The position numbers and the translations under genes were made by a program. Below, piece by piece: positions 26,391 through 35,820 of a stretch of DNA of 64,000 nucleotides. Positions within the stretch are counted from its first letter, which is position 1. Each line of letters opens with the position of its first letter. The DNA is from Clostridium sp. CAG:571 (GTDB taxonomy: Bacteria > Bacillota > Clostridia > TANB77 > CAG-508). The notes beneath the pieces were generated by a model. The model saw nothing but the letters and a program-made list of their open reading frames with translations, was not told where the DNA came from and did no database searches. The DNA lies in assembly GCA_000434015.1 (NCBI GenBank), contig HF999519.1:159723-223722 (forward strand). Reading direction: 5' to 3'.

Positions 26391-26594
26391 GTGGAACAGA
26401 TAATGCAATTGATTTTTTGCATAGAGTTGCTTATAGTGTTTATTCTTGCGGTTATTGCATGTGTACTAAAAGCAAAGCAAAAAAAAGAGAAGCGGAATTA
26501 TAAAAAAGAACTTAACTATCTAGAATATGCAGTTTATTTAGAGTTGTTTTTAATGGTGATTTCTGTTCTATTATACGTAATTTTCAAAGTATAA
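26391..26594 (+). CDS. Small two-helix membrane protein with the only in-frame CGG
   Basis: 67 residues with a GTG start after AAGGAGGG. There are two helices (LIFCIELLIVFILAVIACVL and YAVYLELFLMVISVLLYVIF) joined by a basic loop, KQKKEKRNYKKE. The Arg in this loop is encoded by a codon-aligned CGG (26497-26499), the only one I find read as a triplet. Read as a CGGA quadruplet, translation would end nine codons later, after one helix. The gene has more C and G than its neighbours, so it may be a recent import. It could be a holin- or toxin-like peptide, but no family is recognised. Confidence 0.5.
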   Translation: MEQIMQLIFCIELLIVFILAVIACVLKAKQKKEKRNYKKELNYLEYAVYLELFLMVISVLLYVIFKV

Positions 26595-26602
26595 CGATAA
26601 AG

Positions 26603-26668
26603 AGAAGCAAAGAATATACTTAAAACCAAATGATCGTTGGAAAGTATAAACTTTGCTTCTTTTTGTTT
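26603..26668 (+). terminator. Long hairpin terminator
   Basis: AGAAGCAAAG pairs with CTTTGCTTCT, with inner ATACTT/AAGTAT and CCAA/TTGG pairings, followed by TTTTGTTTTTT. Confidence 0.75.
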
Positions 26669-26854
26669 TTTTTCTATATTACGAAAATATTACACTGGTG
26701 TTACAAAAATATGAAAAAACAATTAAATTAAACAAAAATAATTTGGGGTATGTTATAGTATAAAATAGAGGAGGGGACAAAAGAAAAAATATTATAAATA
26801 AATGAAAAATAAAATATGAAATTAAGAAAGTGATATAAAGGGGGAAAATAATAT

Positions 26855-27475
26855 ATGAAAAATAGGAAGATAATATGTATTATATTAATGATATTTTTAA
26901 CATTTTTTATTACAAAACAAGCATATGCAGAACAAGATAATGAAATAAATGAAAATGTTAATATAAATAAAATGGAAATAGAACTTACAGGTGTGGATGC
27001 TGGAAAGAATTGTGAAAATAAAGAAGCAATGGTAGATGTAAGTATAAATAATGCAAACTATGTAAATGGTGGAACAATACAAATTAAATATGATTCAGAT
27101 TTAACTTTTGTAAGTGCAGAAAATAAAAACGAGAATTATTCTATGGAAGTAGTAAACAATCAAGATGAAAGTATATTAATAATTGCCTTTACATCAAATG
27201 AAGGACAATCAGGAGATATTAAGCTATGTTCTTTGAAATTTAGATTACCAAAAACAATAAAAGAAGAAAAATATTATAATATATCTTTTGGAGAATCAAC
27301 CAATATAACAACAACGCAAAATTTAGGAAGTGAATATAATCTTTTTCCAACAACAATACATTGCGAAAAAAGCAATAAAACTATGACAATTATTAAATGG
27401 ATATTAATTATTGTTGGTATAGTATTAATAGTGGTAATTATAAAAAATTTGATAAAAAATAAAAAAAGAGGGTGA
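26855..27475 (+). CDS. Membrane-anchored cohesin-domain protein
   Basis: 206 residues: a signal peptide (about 1-25, ending QAYA), one cohesin-like beta sandwich (about 38-165) with VDVSINNANYVNGGTIQIKY and LCSLKFRLPK blocks, and a C-terminal membrane helix followed by a basic tail. Cohesins bind dockerins, as in cellulosomes. A single-cohesin membrane anchor would present dockerin proteins at the surface. Two dockerin-bearing proteins lie in this window (16479-18422 and 28085-31571). It heads an operon with the next gene (6-nt gap) and the large dockerin protein. Confidence 0.65.
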   Translation: MKNRKIICIILMIFLTFFITKQAYAEQDNEINENVNINKMEIELTGVDAGKNCENKEAMVDVSINNANYVNGGTIQIKYDSDLTFVSAENKNENYSMEVVNNQDESILIIAFTSNEGQSGDIKLCSLKFRLPKTIKEEKYYNISFGESTNITTTQNLGSEYNLFPTTIHCEKSNKTMTIIKWILIIVGIVLIVVIIKNLIKNKKRG

Positions 27476-27481
27476 GATTCA

Positions 27482-28045
27482 ATGAAAAAAAGTATAAAAA
27501 TATTAATAGTTACATTTATTATTATAGTAATATTAGGAACAGTATTTTATGCAATAGCAAATAAAAATAAAGAAAAAAATATTAGCGAAGAAGAAGCTTT
27601 AGTAATAGCAAAAGAAAAATATAATTTATTATTAGAATATGCAGAGGCAAACAATATGAATTTATCTGGTAATAGTGATAACCAGGAAGGGTATTCTTTT
27701 AATGGGGAATATTACTTAAAGATTGATAATTATGATGATACAATAAAAGCTAATATTGCAGATGAAAATATAGAAAATTTTAAAAATATAGCGCAGATAA
27801 TAGAAAATAATGGAATTTATTATATTAATGTAGATAGAGTAGGATTAAAAAAAGATTCTACATATAGTTCTACACAAATAGTTTTAAAAAGTATAACAAA
27901 GGACGAAATTGTATGTAATGCAGAGTCGTTTTATATAAGTTATGACGAACAGGGAAATAAACAAAATAGCAAAATTATACAAGAATTTAAATTAAAAAAG
28001 GTAAACAAAATTTGGAAAGTATCAGAATTTGAATTACCATATTAA
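27482..28045 (+). CDS. Membrane-anchored hypothetical protein
   Basis: 187 residues. An N-terminal membrane segment (ILIVTFIIIVILGTVFYAIA) is followed by a helix (NISEEEALVIAKEKYNLLLE) of the kind that opens small PepSY- or lumazine-like extracellular folds, then beta-rich sequence. No clear family. It lies 6 nt after the cohesin gene and 39 nt before the dockerin gene, so it probably works with that surface complex. Confidence 0.5.
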   Translation: MKKSIKILIVTFIIIVILGTVFYAIANKNKEKNISEEEALVIAKEKYNLLLEYAEANNMNLSGNSDNQEGYSFNGEYYLKIDNYDDTIKANIADENIENFKNIAQIIENNGIYYINVDRVGLKKDSTYSSTQIVLKSITKDEIVCNAESFYISYDEQGNKQNSKIIQEFKLKKVNKIWKVSEFELPY

Positions 28046-28084
28046 ATAAAAAAAATATATAAATAGAAAGGGATGTAACAAGAG

Positions 28085-31000
28085 ATGAAAATTAAACGAA
28101 AACTAAAGAAAATTCAAATGTTTATATTAGTAATAGTTATGCTAAGCTCATATTTTATTATAATACCAAAAAAAGTTTTGGCTAAAGAAAGCAAATATTA
28201 CTATTATTCAAAAAATAGTTCTATTTCAGCAGTTGGAAATGAACTTAAAGGAAAGTATCAAGGAGCTCCTGTAAAGACAATAAGGTTAATAAGAACAGAA
28301 TTTAAATATAAAGTAACTAAAAATAAAGAAACGTTTGTAAATTTAACTGCAACACTTTCGAATTATAGTTATTCTGGGGCAAAAGCACAATTGAATAAGA
28401 CAACATATAATGGATATCCGATAGTGAGCAAAAGTATGAGTCCTTCAGTATATAATTATGGTGCAAATGAATATAAGCAATATAAAGTAAACTATACATA
28501 TAGATATAAAGTAAATGAAGAACAAACAACAACAACTAGTTGGACAACTGAAAAAAGAAAAAATCCAATAGATACAAGATATTATTATGAAATAACTACT
28601 ACTAGCGAATCACCAGAAATATTAACTGATGAAAATGGAAAAAAATATAAGAAAACGTCTTATATGAGTAATGGCACTGTTTTGGAAAAAACTTATATAA
28701 AAGACAATGGACAAACTGATTATGTTGAACAATATGATAAGGATAGTGGTAGAGTTTTATTGAAAATTGAATATGGTAAAGACAACAAAAAAGTAAAAGA
28801 AACTAAATATTATGAAGCTCCAGATCTTAAGTTTGATTATCATATTCTATATACAATAACATATGATAGTAATGGAAAATGGAAAGAAAAGACTTGCTAT
28901 GAGAGAGATGGTACAGAAATTTTTAGAATGCGTAATAATGAAAATGGTATTATTTCGGCGAAATATAGTAATAATGGTAAAGAATCTGAAAATTGTACTT
29001 TTTATTTATATGAATCTAAAAATAGTGATGCACCGGTATCAAAATTGGGGTGGATAAGAACTTATAAAGAACGTGATGGAGTAGAGTATTATGTTTTGTA
29101 TTATATAGAAAGAGAGGATTCTTCTTATCAAATGGTTGCAGTAGATGATGTTGAGGCATATGAAAAAGGAGAAAATTGTAATATAATAGTTAGAGAGGGA
29201 TATAAACTTACTGATACTAGCTTTTTCGATCAACAATATGAAGAAGGATTGCGTAAACAGTCTAAAATACCAGTAATGAGTAAATGTGAATACCGTTATG
29301 CAGCATATAAAGCAGTTGATGAAAATCGGTGAAAAATCATTAAAATTGGACTTGAGAAAATATAGCGATTTATCAACAGATCAATGGGGATATAGAACTG
29401 GATATGATGTAACTCATAACGTTGCATTTGATAAAAATGGATATATAACATATTATAAGGATGGAAAATCAATAACAAAAGCTATTGAGTTTAAAAATGA
29501 ACAATCTGAAGAAAAAAAACAGGATATTCAAGAAGCAACTGAAGAAAATTCAACAGGAGAGGAAAATGTAAAAAAAGACTATAATGAAGCAGTAAAAAAG
29601 TCAAAAGATACTGGCAAAAAAACGGTCGAAGTAATAGAAAAAACAAATGAAGTGATAAATAAAATTGAAGATGTAGATAAGGAAATATACAAAAATGATA
29701 CAAGTGATACAAATTTATCAGATATATCAAAAGGAGATATACTAAAGTTTAAAGGGTATGCATGGTATTTAAGAGATTTATCAACAAAAGAAACATTAAA
29801 TAAATTTATAAATGAAGGAAATACTTTAGAAGTATTGGAAGTAGAAAATAATTACTTAAAAATAAAGATGTTAAGTGGTGAATATGAGAATCAAGAATTC
29901 TATATAAAATATGGATCAGATGGAAATAAGTATTTTGAAAAAGTATCAGCAGTGTCAGCAGGAGATTCAAATTCAGATAGTAAATTTAGCCAAACAACAG
30001 ATGATGAAAAAAGTGATTCACTTTTAAAAATTTTCTTTAAAAAGATATATTTAAATTATTTTAAGAAGACAGAAGAAGAAACGAATAAATTACTAGAATC
30101 AGAGATGATTACAACATATATAAATGATATAAAAAGTGGAAAATTAACTATATGTGATGTAATAGCAAAGATATTTACAGAAGATGTAATATATGATAGT
30201 AAAATTAGTGATGAAGAATTTGTGAAAAGAGTTTATGGAGCATTTACATATAAAAATCCAACAGCAGATGAAATAAAAGCATATACAAGTAGAATAGGAA
30301 GCAATACAGACAACAAAATGTCTCGTTCAGAAGTGATAGAATCAGTACTTTTATCAGAAGATTTTAAAAATGTATGTAAAGAACTTATGATAGATGAAAA
30401 AAATATTGGTAAATATACTGTAGTAAAAGCAAATGACGAAATAGATAAAGATAAAGCAACTGGATTTATAAATGATATATATAAAATAGCCAATATAACT
30501 ATAACAAATGATGAAAAAGACAAAAAAGTTAATAATGTAATTAATTCTAAATTATCTGGTTCTGCAATTATAAAATCAATTGTAGAAAGTGAAGAGTTTA
30601 AAAATTTAGGATTAACAGATGAAGAATATGTAAAAACAATAGGAAAAATTTGCTTAGATGAAGATTTATCGAGTGATGAAGTAAATAAATATGCAGAACA
30701 ATTAATATCAGGAACAAATAGAAATGAATTGTTAAAAACATTTATAAATAATAATAAATTTGTTACAAAGTGTAATAAATTTGGTTTAGAAAAAGGAGAA
30801 TATACAGCATCAAAAATAGTTTCTACTAGTAAATTAGCAGAGGAATATGTGAAAAATGCATATGAGGAGTTAATAAACAAAAATTCAGATAACTTAGGAA
30901 ATATAAAACAAGAAGTTGCATCAGGAAAAACAACAGTAACAAAAATGTTACAAACATTTATAGAATCTAATGCATTTAAAAATAGAAATTTAAGCAACGA

Positions 31001-31571
31001 AGATTATGTGAAATCTTTGTTTAAGGCATCTTTAAATAGAGAACCAAGTAGTGAAGAAAAGGAAAAATATACTAAAGAATTGGAAACAGCTTCTAAAGAG
31101 GACATATTTAAAGAAATAGTAGATACAAATGAATTTAAGAAATTATGTAATAAAAATTATTTAGTTGCAGATAAGGTTGTAGAGGTTATTCAAGATAGTG
31201 AAAAACAGCAAACTGAAACTCATGGTAAGTTACAAATAAAAAGAAGTGAAAAAACAACTAAAGATGGTAAAAAAATAGTATATTTAGACGATGTTGTGTT
31301 TGATTTATCTAAAAAGACTAAAGGTGATGTAAATGGAGATGGAAAAGTTAGTGTAGAGGATGCATCATATGTTTTAACAAAAACTGTTGCTTTAATGCTT
31401 AATGATGTTGAACTTAGTCAAGATGAATTAGAATATGTAGATATAAATGGAGATAAAATGATAACAGCAGAAGATGCAAAATTAATATTAGTATATTATG
31501 CAAAAACAGCAGCAGGTTTAAAACCAACATGGGAAGATGTTATAAATAATTCAAACACAAGCGATAAATAA
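28085..31571 (+). CDS. Large secreted DUF4214/dockerin protein (one CGGT site)
   Basis: 1161 residues if CGGT at 29327-29330 is one glycine. Without that, the frame stops at 29332 and the second half has no ribosome binding site of its own. Domains: a signal/TM segment (about 10-35, ending VLAKES), a long strand-rich region with Tyr-Lys-Asp-Gly repeats, a Lys/Glu-rich linker, a KGDILKFKGYAWYLRDLS module, then three DUF4214-type helical repeats (EFVKRVYGAFTYKNPTADEI, EYVKTIGKICLDEDLSSDEV, DYVKSLFKASLNREPSSEEK), and a C-terminal dockerin with two calcium loops (GDVNGDGKVSVEDAS and DINGDKMITAEDAK). It is probably displayed by the cohesin protein encoded upstream. Confidence 0.8.
29327..29330 (+). 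other. CGGT quadruplet glycine site in the DUF4214 protein
   Basis: Codon-aligned after GAT GAA AAT. Triplet reading stops at once (CGG TGA). Four-base reading gives DENGEKSLKL and then 746 open codons. Confidence 0.75.
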
Positions 31572-31582
31572 GAAAGATAAAA

Positions 31583-31622
31583 AGTATAAGGCTACAAAAG
31601 TTAATGTAGTCTTATATTTTTT
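31583..31622 (+). terminator. Intrinsic terminator
   Basis: AGTATAAGGCTAC pairs with GTAGTCTTATATT, followed by Ts, after the dockerin gene. Confidence 0.85.
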
Positions 31623-31647
31623 GTTTAGTGATACTTTTCACTTTCTA

Positions 31648-31676
31648 TTGATTTTTTATTTTGAATTGTATATAAT
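31648..31676 (+). promoter_or_regulatory. Promoter of the pgsA-ligA unit
   Basis: TTGATT, 17 bp, TATAAT, 29 bp upstream of pgsA. Confidence 0.75.
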
Positions 31677-31705
31677 TTAAGAAATTTAAAACCAAGGAGG
31701 AAAAT

Positions 31706-32299
31706 ATGAATTTAGCAAATAAATTAACAATTTTTAGAATTATACTTGTTCCGATTATGGTTATAATACCTTTTTTAGGAATAAATGGAGAAGTGTTTAA
31801 TGTACCATTAACATGGATTATAATAGACTTTATTTTTATACTAGCTTCAATTACAGATAAGTTAGATGGATATATAGCAAGGTCTAGAAATCAAATTACT
31901 ACATTTGGTAAGTTCTTAGATCCAATTGCTGATAAAATACTTGTTTTAGCAGCAATGATAATGCTTGTAGAATCAAATAGATTACCAGCGTGGATTCCTA
32001 TTATAGTTCTATTTAGAGAATTTATTGTTTCAGGATATAGATTAGTGGCAGTAGAAAAAGGTGGAAAAGTTATTGCAGCATCAATTTGGGGAAAATTAAA
32101 AACTGTTACGCAAATGTTAGCATTGGTGTTAGCAATTATCGATGTAAATCCATTTTTTGAGAGCTTTAAAGGAAGTTTGTCTGGCACAAGTTTAATAATA
32201 AATAGTGCTTCAACTATATTGATGATTATATCAGTTTTTGCAACAATTTTTTCAGGTGTTAATTATATAACTGCAGGAAAAGATTTGTTTAAAGAATAA
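31706..32299 (+). CDS. pgsA: CDP-diacylglycerol-glycerol-3-phosphate phosphatidyltransferase
   Basis: 197 residues, AAGGAGG upstream. It begins MNLANKLTIFRIILVP, typical of PgsA. The CDP-alcohol phosphotransferase motif D-G-x2-A-R-x8-G-x3-D-x3-D is complete in DKLDGYIARS and FGKFLDPIADK (about residues 52-78). Several membrane helices follow. It makes phosphatidylglycerol phosphate, the first committed step to phosphatidylglycerol, at the inner membrane. ligA follows 56 nt downstream, probably in the same transcript. Confidence 0.95.
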   Translation: MNLANKLTIFRIILVPIMVIIPFLGINGEVFNVPLTWIIIDFIFILASITDKLDGYIARSRNQITTFGKFLDPIADKILVLAAMIMLVESNRLPAWIPIIVLFREFIVSGYRLVAVEKGGKVIAASIWGKLKTVTQMLALVLAIIDVNPFFESFKGSLSGTSLIINSASTILMIISVFATIFSGVNYITAGKDLFKE

Positions 32300-32355
32300 A
32301 ACTTATTCAAATTAGGAAAGGAAGAAAATAATACTAAAAAGTATTATAAAAAATT

Positions 32356-34352
32356 ATGAAAGAAAAAGAAGCTAAAATTAAGATTGATGAATTAAAAGAA
32401 AAGTTAGAATATTATGCTAAGAAATATTATGATGATGATAAGCCAGAAATATCAGATTATGAATATGATATGATGATGCTAGAATTAAAAGCTTTAGAAA
32501 AGGAGTTTCCTGAATTAATTACTAAAGATTCACTGACACAAAAAGTTGGTGGACATGTAAAAGAAGGTTTTAAAGAAGTTGTACATGAAGTTCCTCTTCA
32601 AAGTTTACAAGATGTGTTTTCTTTTGAAGAATTAATGGAATTTGATAATAGGGTAAAAAAACAATTAAATAAAGAAGATATAAAATATGTTGTAGAAACA
32701 AAGATTGATGGACTTTCACTTGCGCTTAAGTATAAAGATGGCGTTTTAATACAAGGTGCAACAAGAGGAAATGGATTGATTGGAGAAGATGTTACAGACA
32801 ATATAAAAACAATAAAATCAATTCCAGCTAAGCTAAAAGAAAATGTAACAGTAACAGTTCGTGGAGAAGTGTTTATAGGAAAAAAAGAGTTTGAAAAATT
32901 AAACGAAGAAAGAGAAGTTTTAGGGGAAAGTTTATTTGCAAATGCAAGAAATGCAGCTGCAGGATCTTTAAGGCAATTAAATCCTAAAATTACTGCAAAA
33001 AGACCGCTTGATATATTTATATTTAATGTTCAAAAAATAGAAAACAACAATTTAAATTCACATTATGAACAATTACTGTATCTAGAAACATTAGGATTTA
33101 ATGTAAATCCAGTAAAAATATACTGTAATGGAATAGATGAAGCGATAGAAGCAATAAAAAAAATTGGAGAAGATAGGGAAAAATTAAAATTTGGAATAGA
33201 TGGTGCTGTTGTTAAAGTAGATAATTTAGAAGATAGGAAAATTTTAGGTACAACATATAAAGTTCCAAAATGGGCAATTGCATACAAATATCCACCAGAA
33301 CAAAAAGAAACAATTTTAAAAGATATAGTTTGCCAAGTAGGAAGAACAGGAGCAATTACTCCAATGGCAATTTTAGAACCAGTAAAAGTAGCACGGATCA
33401 ACTATTTCAAAAACAACATTGCATAATGAAGATTTTATTAAAGAAAAAGATTTAAGAATAGGTGATACAGTAGTTATCCAAAAAGCAGGAGATGTAATAC
33501 CTGAAGTAGTAGAAGTAAAAAAAGAAAAAAGAACAGGAAAAGAGATAGAATTTAAAATGCCAGATAGGTGTCCTGTATGTGGAGCAGAAGCAGTAAGAGA
33601 AGAGGGAGAAGCTGTAAAGCGTTGCATAGGAATTGAATGTTCTGCTAAAGCTTTAAGAAGTATAGTACATTTTGCTTCAAAAGAAGGAATGGAAATAGAA
33701 GGTCTTCGGATATAGTATTATAGAACAATTAATAGATAAAAAATTAATAAAAAATATTGCAGATATATATAGTTTAAAATTAAATGATATTGCATCATTA
33801 AAAAAGAATGGAAAGAAATTTGCAGAAAACTTGATAAATGCAATAGATGAAAGCAAAAGAAGAGATCTATTTAAATTAATTACAGCATTGGGAATTAGGC
33901 ATGTAGGTGCAAAAAGTGCAAAAAGTTTAGCTAAAATTTATAAAAGTTTAGATAATTTAATGAATGCAACTTTAGAAGATTTAAGTAATCAAAATGATGT
34001 TGGGGAAATTACAGCTAAAAGTATATATGAGTTTTTTAGACAAGAACAAACTATAGATTTAATTAATAAATTAAAAGCTGCAGGTGTAAATACTATTTTA
34101 CTAGAAGAAGTAACTTCGGATAATCGCTTTGAGGGCAAAACATTTGTATTAACGGGAACTTTAGAAAAATATACAAGAGATGAAGCAAGTGATATTATAG
34201 AGAAATTTGGTGGAAAAACATCAAGCTCTGTTTCTAAAAAAACAAGTTATGTATTAGCCGGACAAGAAGCTGGAAGTAAACTTATAAAAGCTCAGAATTT
34301 GGGCGTTGAAATAATTACAGAGCAGCAATTTGAAGAAATGGTAAAAGAGTAA
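32356..34352 (+). CDS. ligA: NAD-dependent DNA ligase LigA (two CGGA sites)
   Basis: 664 residues if CGGA at 33394 and 33707 are each one glycine, the normal LigA length. Triplet reading gives three overlapping fragments. The adenylation domain has the nucleophile KIDG (in VETKIDGLSLALKY, about residue 116), RGNGLIGEDVT and GKKEFEKLNEER. The OB-fold passes the first site as VKVA-G-STISKTTLHNED. The zinc finger has CPVCG, then CIGIEC. The second site lies in MEIEGL-G-YSIIEQLID at the start of the HhH domain. A C-terminal BRCT domain (FEGKTFVLTGTLEKY, then GGKTSSSVSKKTSYVLAG) completes it. It seals nicks in replication and repair and is essential, so a real double frameshift would be lethal. 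Its start has only a distant AGGAAAGGAAG. Confidence 0.95.
33394..33397 (+). other. CGGA quadruplet glycine site, ligA site 1
   Basis: Codon-aligned after GTA GCA. LigA proteins have V-A-G-(S/T)-T-V-S here; four-base reading gives VAGSTIS. Confidence 0.93.
33707..33710 (+). other. CGGA quadruplet glycine site, ligA site 2
   Basis: After GGT CTT. LigA has (D/E)-G-L-G at this point; four-base reading gives EGLGYSIIEQLI and opens the last 213 codons. Confidence 0.93.
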
Positions 34353-34380
34353 AAATACTATAATTAAAAATAAAGAAAAA

Positions 34381-34427
34381 GAGCGCCAGAAAGTCACACT
34401 TAGTGTAGCGTAAGTTTCTAGCACCCT
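34381..34427 (-). terminator. Hairpin terminator of the foreign insert
   Basis: GAGCGCCAGAAA faces TTTCTAGCACC with an inner ACACT/AGTGT palindrome. On the minus strand it ends in a T-run, directly downstream of the 34446-34640 gene. Confidence 0.55.
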
Positions 34428-34445
34428 GTACCAATCCAAATGGTT

Positions 34446-34640
34446 TTAGCGAATATACCAGGACTGGATTTTGTCCAAGAACATATTTATTGCATAAATA
34501 ATATCCTGGAGCAAGTTCACCAGGGAAACCCCGATAAACTTATACATGCCGAAATCAATCAGCATCAGCAAAACGATGACGGTCAAAGCCTTCAACAAGC
34601 CAATGCCGAGAGATTTTGCAAAACCGACGAACTTATCCAT
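34446..34640 (-). CDS. Small membrane protein with foreign codon usage
   Basis: 64 residues, MDKFVGFAKSLGIGLLKALT and a second helix (YKFIGVSLVNLLQDIIYAIN). AAGGAGACG precedes the ATG. Codons such as CTG, GGC, TTC and GTC, rare elsewhere in this window, dominate, and the local GC content is clearly higher, which suggests recent transfer. It has its own promoter (34744-34772) and terminator on the minus strand, so it is a complete small transcription unit. CGG occurs only out of frame (TTC GGC, CTC GGC, ATC GGG). Function unknown. Confidence 0.55.
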   Translation of the reverse strand: MDKFVGFAKSLGIGLLKALTVIVLLMLIDFGMYKFIGVSLVNLLQDIIYAINMFLDKIQSWYIR

Positions 34641-34743
34641 TTGTTCGTCTCCTTCCTAAATCCTTTGATTCTATACCCATTACCTGCCGGATTTAGAGGC
34701 AAACCTAATAGGGGTGAGCTCGAATTAGCTCAAATGCAATTAT

Positions 34744-34772
34744 ATTATAACATCTTTTTATGTAAATAACAA
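34744..34772 (-). promoter_or_regulatory. Promoter of the foreign small gene
   Basis: TTGTTA, 17 bp, TATAAT on the minus strand. The roughly 100 nt between it and the start codon is a GC-richer leader. Confidence 0.6.
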
Positions 34773-34799
34773 GCTGAAATTAAAAAAAAGGAGAAATTT

Positions 34800-35039
34800 A
34801 TGAATTCAAATTATACTTTTAAAGAATTAGAAAAAAATTTAGATGATGGTTATCAAATTTTTTGTACATATGTTAGAAATAGATATTTAATATTTAAAAC
34901 TGCAGAAAATTGTTATACACAGAAATTATTGTCTATTGATGAAAAAAATCCACAACCTAGGAATATAGTTATAACACATAGAAGATTAAAAGAAATGTTT
35001 CCTTTTATGGAACATATAGAGTATAAAGTTGGAATATAA
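34800..35039 (+). CDS. Hypothetical protein
   Basis: 79 residues after AAAGGAG. Soluble, strand-rich, with YTFKELEKNLDDGYQIFCTY at the N-terminus and ITHRRLKEMFPFMEH near the C-terminus. No family is recognised. It precedes the DUF4116 gene by 20 nt and is probably co-transcribed with it. Confidence 0.5.
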   Translation: MNSNYTFKELEKNLDDGYQIFCTYVRNRYLIFKTAENCYTQKLLSIDEKNPQPRNIVITHRRLKEMFPFMEHIEYKVGI

Positions 35040-35059
35040 TCTAGAGGTGAAAGTTTAGA

Positions 35060-35578
35060 ATGGATGATATAAAGACTATAAAAGAAAATAATGAAAATAA
35101 GGAATATATATTAAAAATAGTAAAAGAAAAAGGGAGTTATCTCGAATGGGCTTCAAAGGAATTGCAAAATGATAAAGAGGTTGTGATGGAAGCTGTAAAG
35201 CAAGATGGAGGAGCTTTGGAATTTGCAAGTGATAATTTAAAAGATGATAAAGAGATTTTGATGCAAGCATTAGAGAAAGTGGGATGGGTTGCATGTTATG
35301 CAAGTGATAGATTAAAAGATGATAAAGATGTAATATTAAAAGCAGTAAAAAAAGATGGACAGATATTATATTATGCGAGTGAAAAACTAAGAAATGATAA
35401 GGAAGTAGTTTTAGAAGCTGTAAAAAATAAAGCCATTATTTTAAAATATGCAAGTAAAGAATTGAGAGAAGATAGAGATATTGCAATAGCAGCATTAACA
35501 CAAAATAAAAAATCTAAAAGTTATATCTCAGAAAAATTGCTTGATGATGAAGAAATTAAAAATATTTTAAATAGTTAA
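35060..35578 (+). CDS. DUF4116 repeat protein
   Basis: 172 residues made of about five tandem repeats of 24-25 residues with the pattern (D/N)DKEVV-EAVK-DG-L-YAS--LR-, which is the DUF4116 repeat (for example LKDDKEILMQALEKVG and LKDDKDVILKAVKKDG). Each repeat is probably a helical hairpin, giving a solenoid for protein binding. Function unknown. It is the second gene of a two-gene unit ending in a terminator at 35611-35679. Confidence 0.75.
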   Translation: MDDIKTIKENNENKEYILKIVKEKGSYLEWASKELQNDKEVVMEAVKQDGGALEFASDNLKDDKEILMQALEKVGWVACYASDRLKDDKDVILKAVKKDGQILYYASEKLRNDKEVVLEAVKNKAIILKYASKELREDRDIAIAALTQNKKSKSYISEKLLDDEEIKNILNS

Positions 35579-35610
35579 AATATAAATATGAGTGAGTATA
35601 AAAATAAATA

Positions 35611-35679
35611 AAACAAAGATATAAACAATGTAAAAATTTAATATATTTTATATTGAGTATATCTTTGTTTTATTTTTTT
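35611..35679 (+). terminator. Intrinsic terminator
   Basis: AAACAAAGATATA pairs with TATATCTTTGTTT, followed by a T-rich tail. The 140 bp between here and the end of rqcH show nothing else. Confidence 0.75.
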
Positions 35680-35820
35680 AGTTTTAATAGTAAAATTATT
35701 AGTAAAAATATGAGTAAATATATGTTATAGTCAAAAAATGTTTACTATAATTATTGTTAATAAAAATGTTTGAATAGAAATAATTATAATAATTATTTTT
35801 TAAAAAAGAAAAATTATTAA

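Noticed and set aside
29286..29332. A separate gene starting near 29286-29319 for the DUF4214 half
   Set aside because: No ribosome binding site and no signal peptide; the quadruplet reading joins it to a secreted N-terminus.
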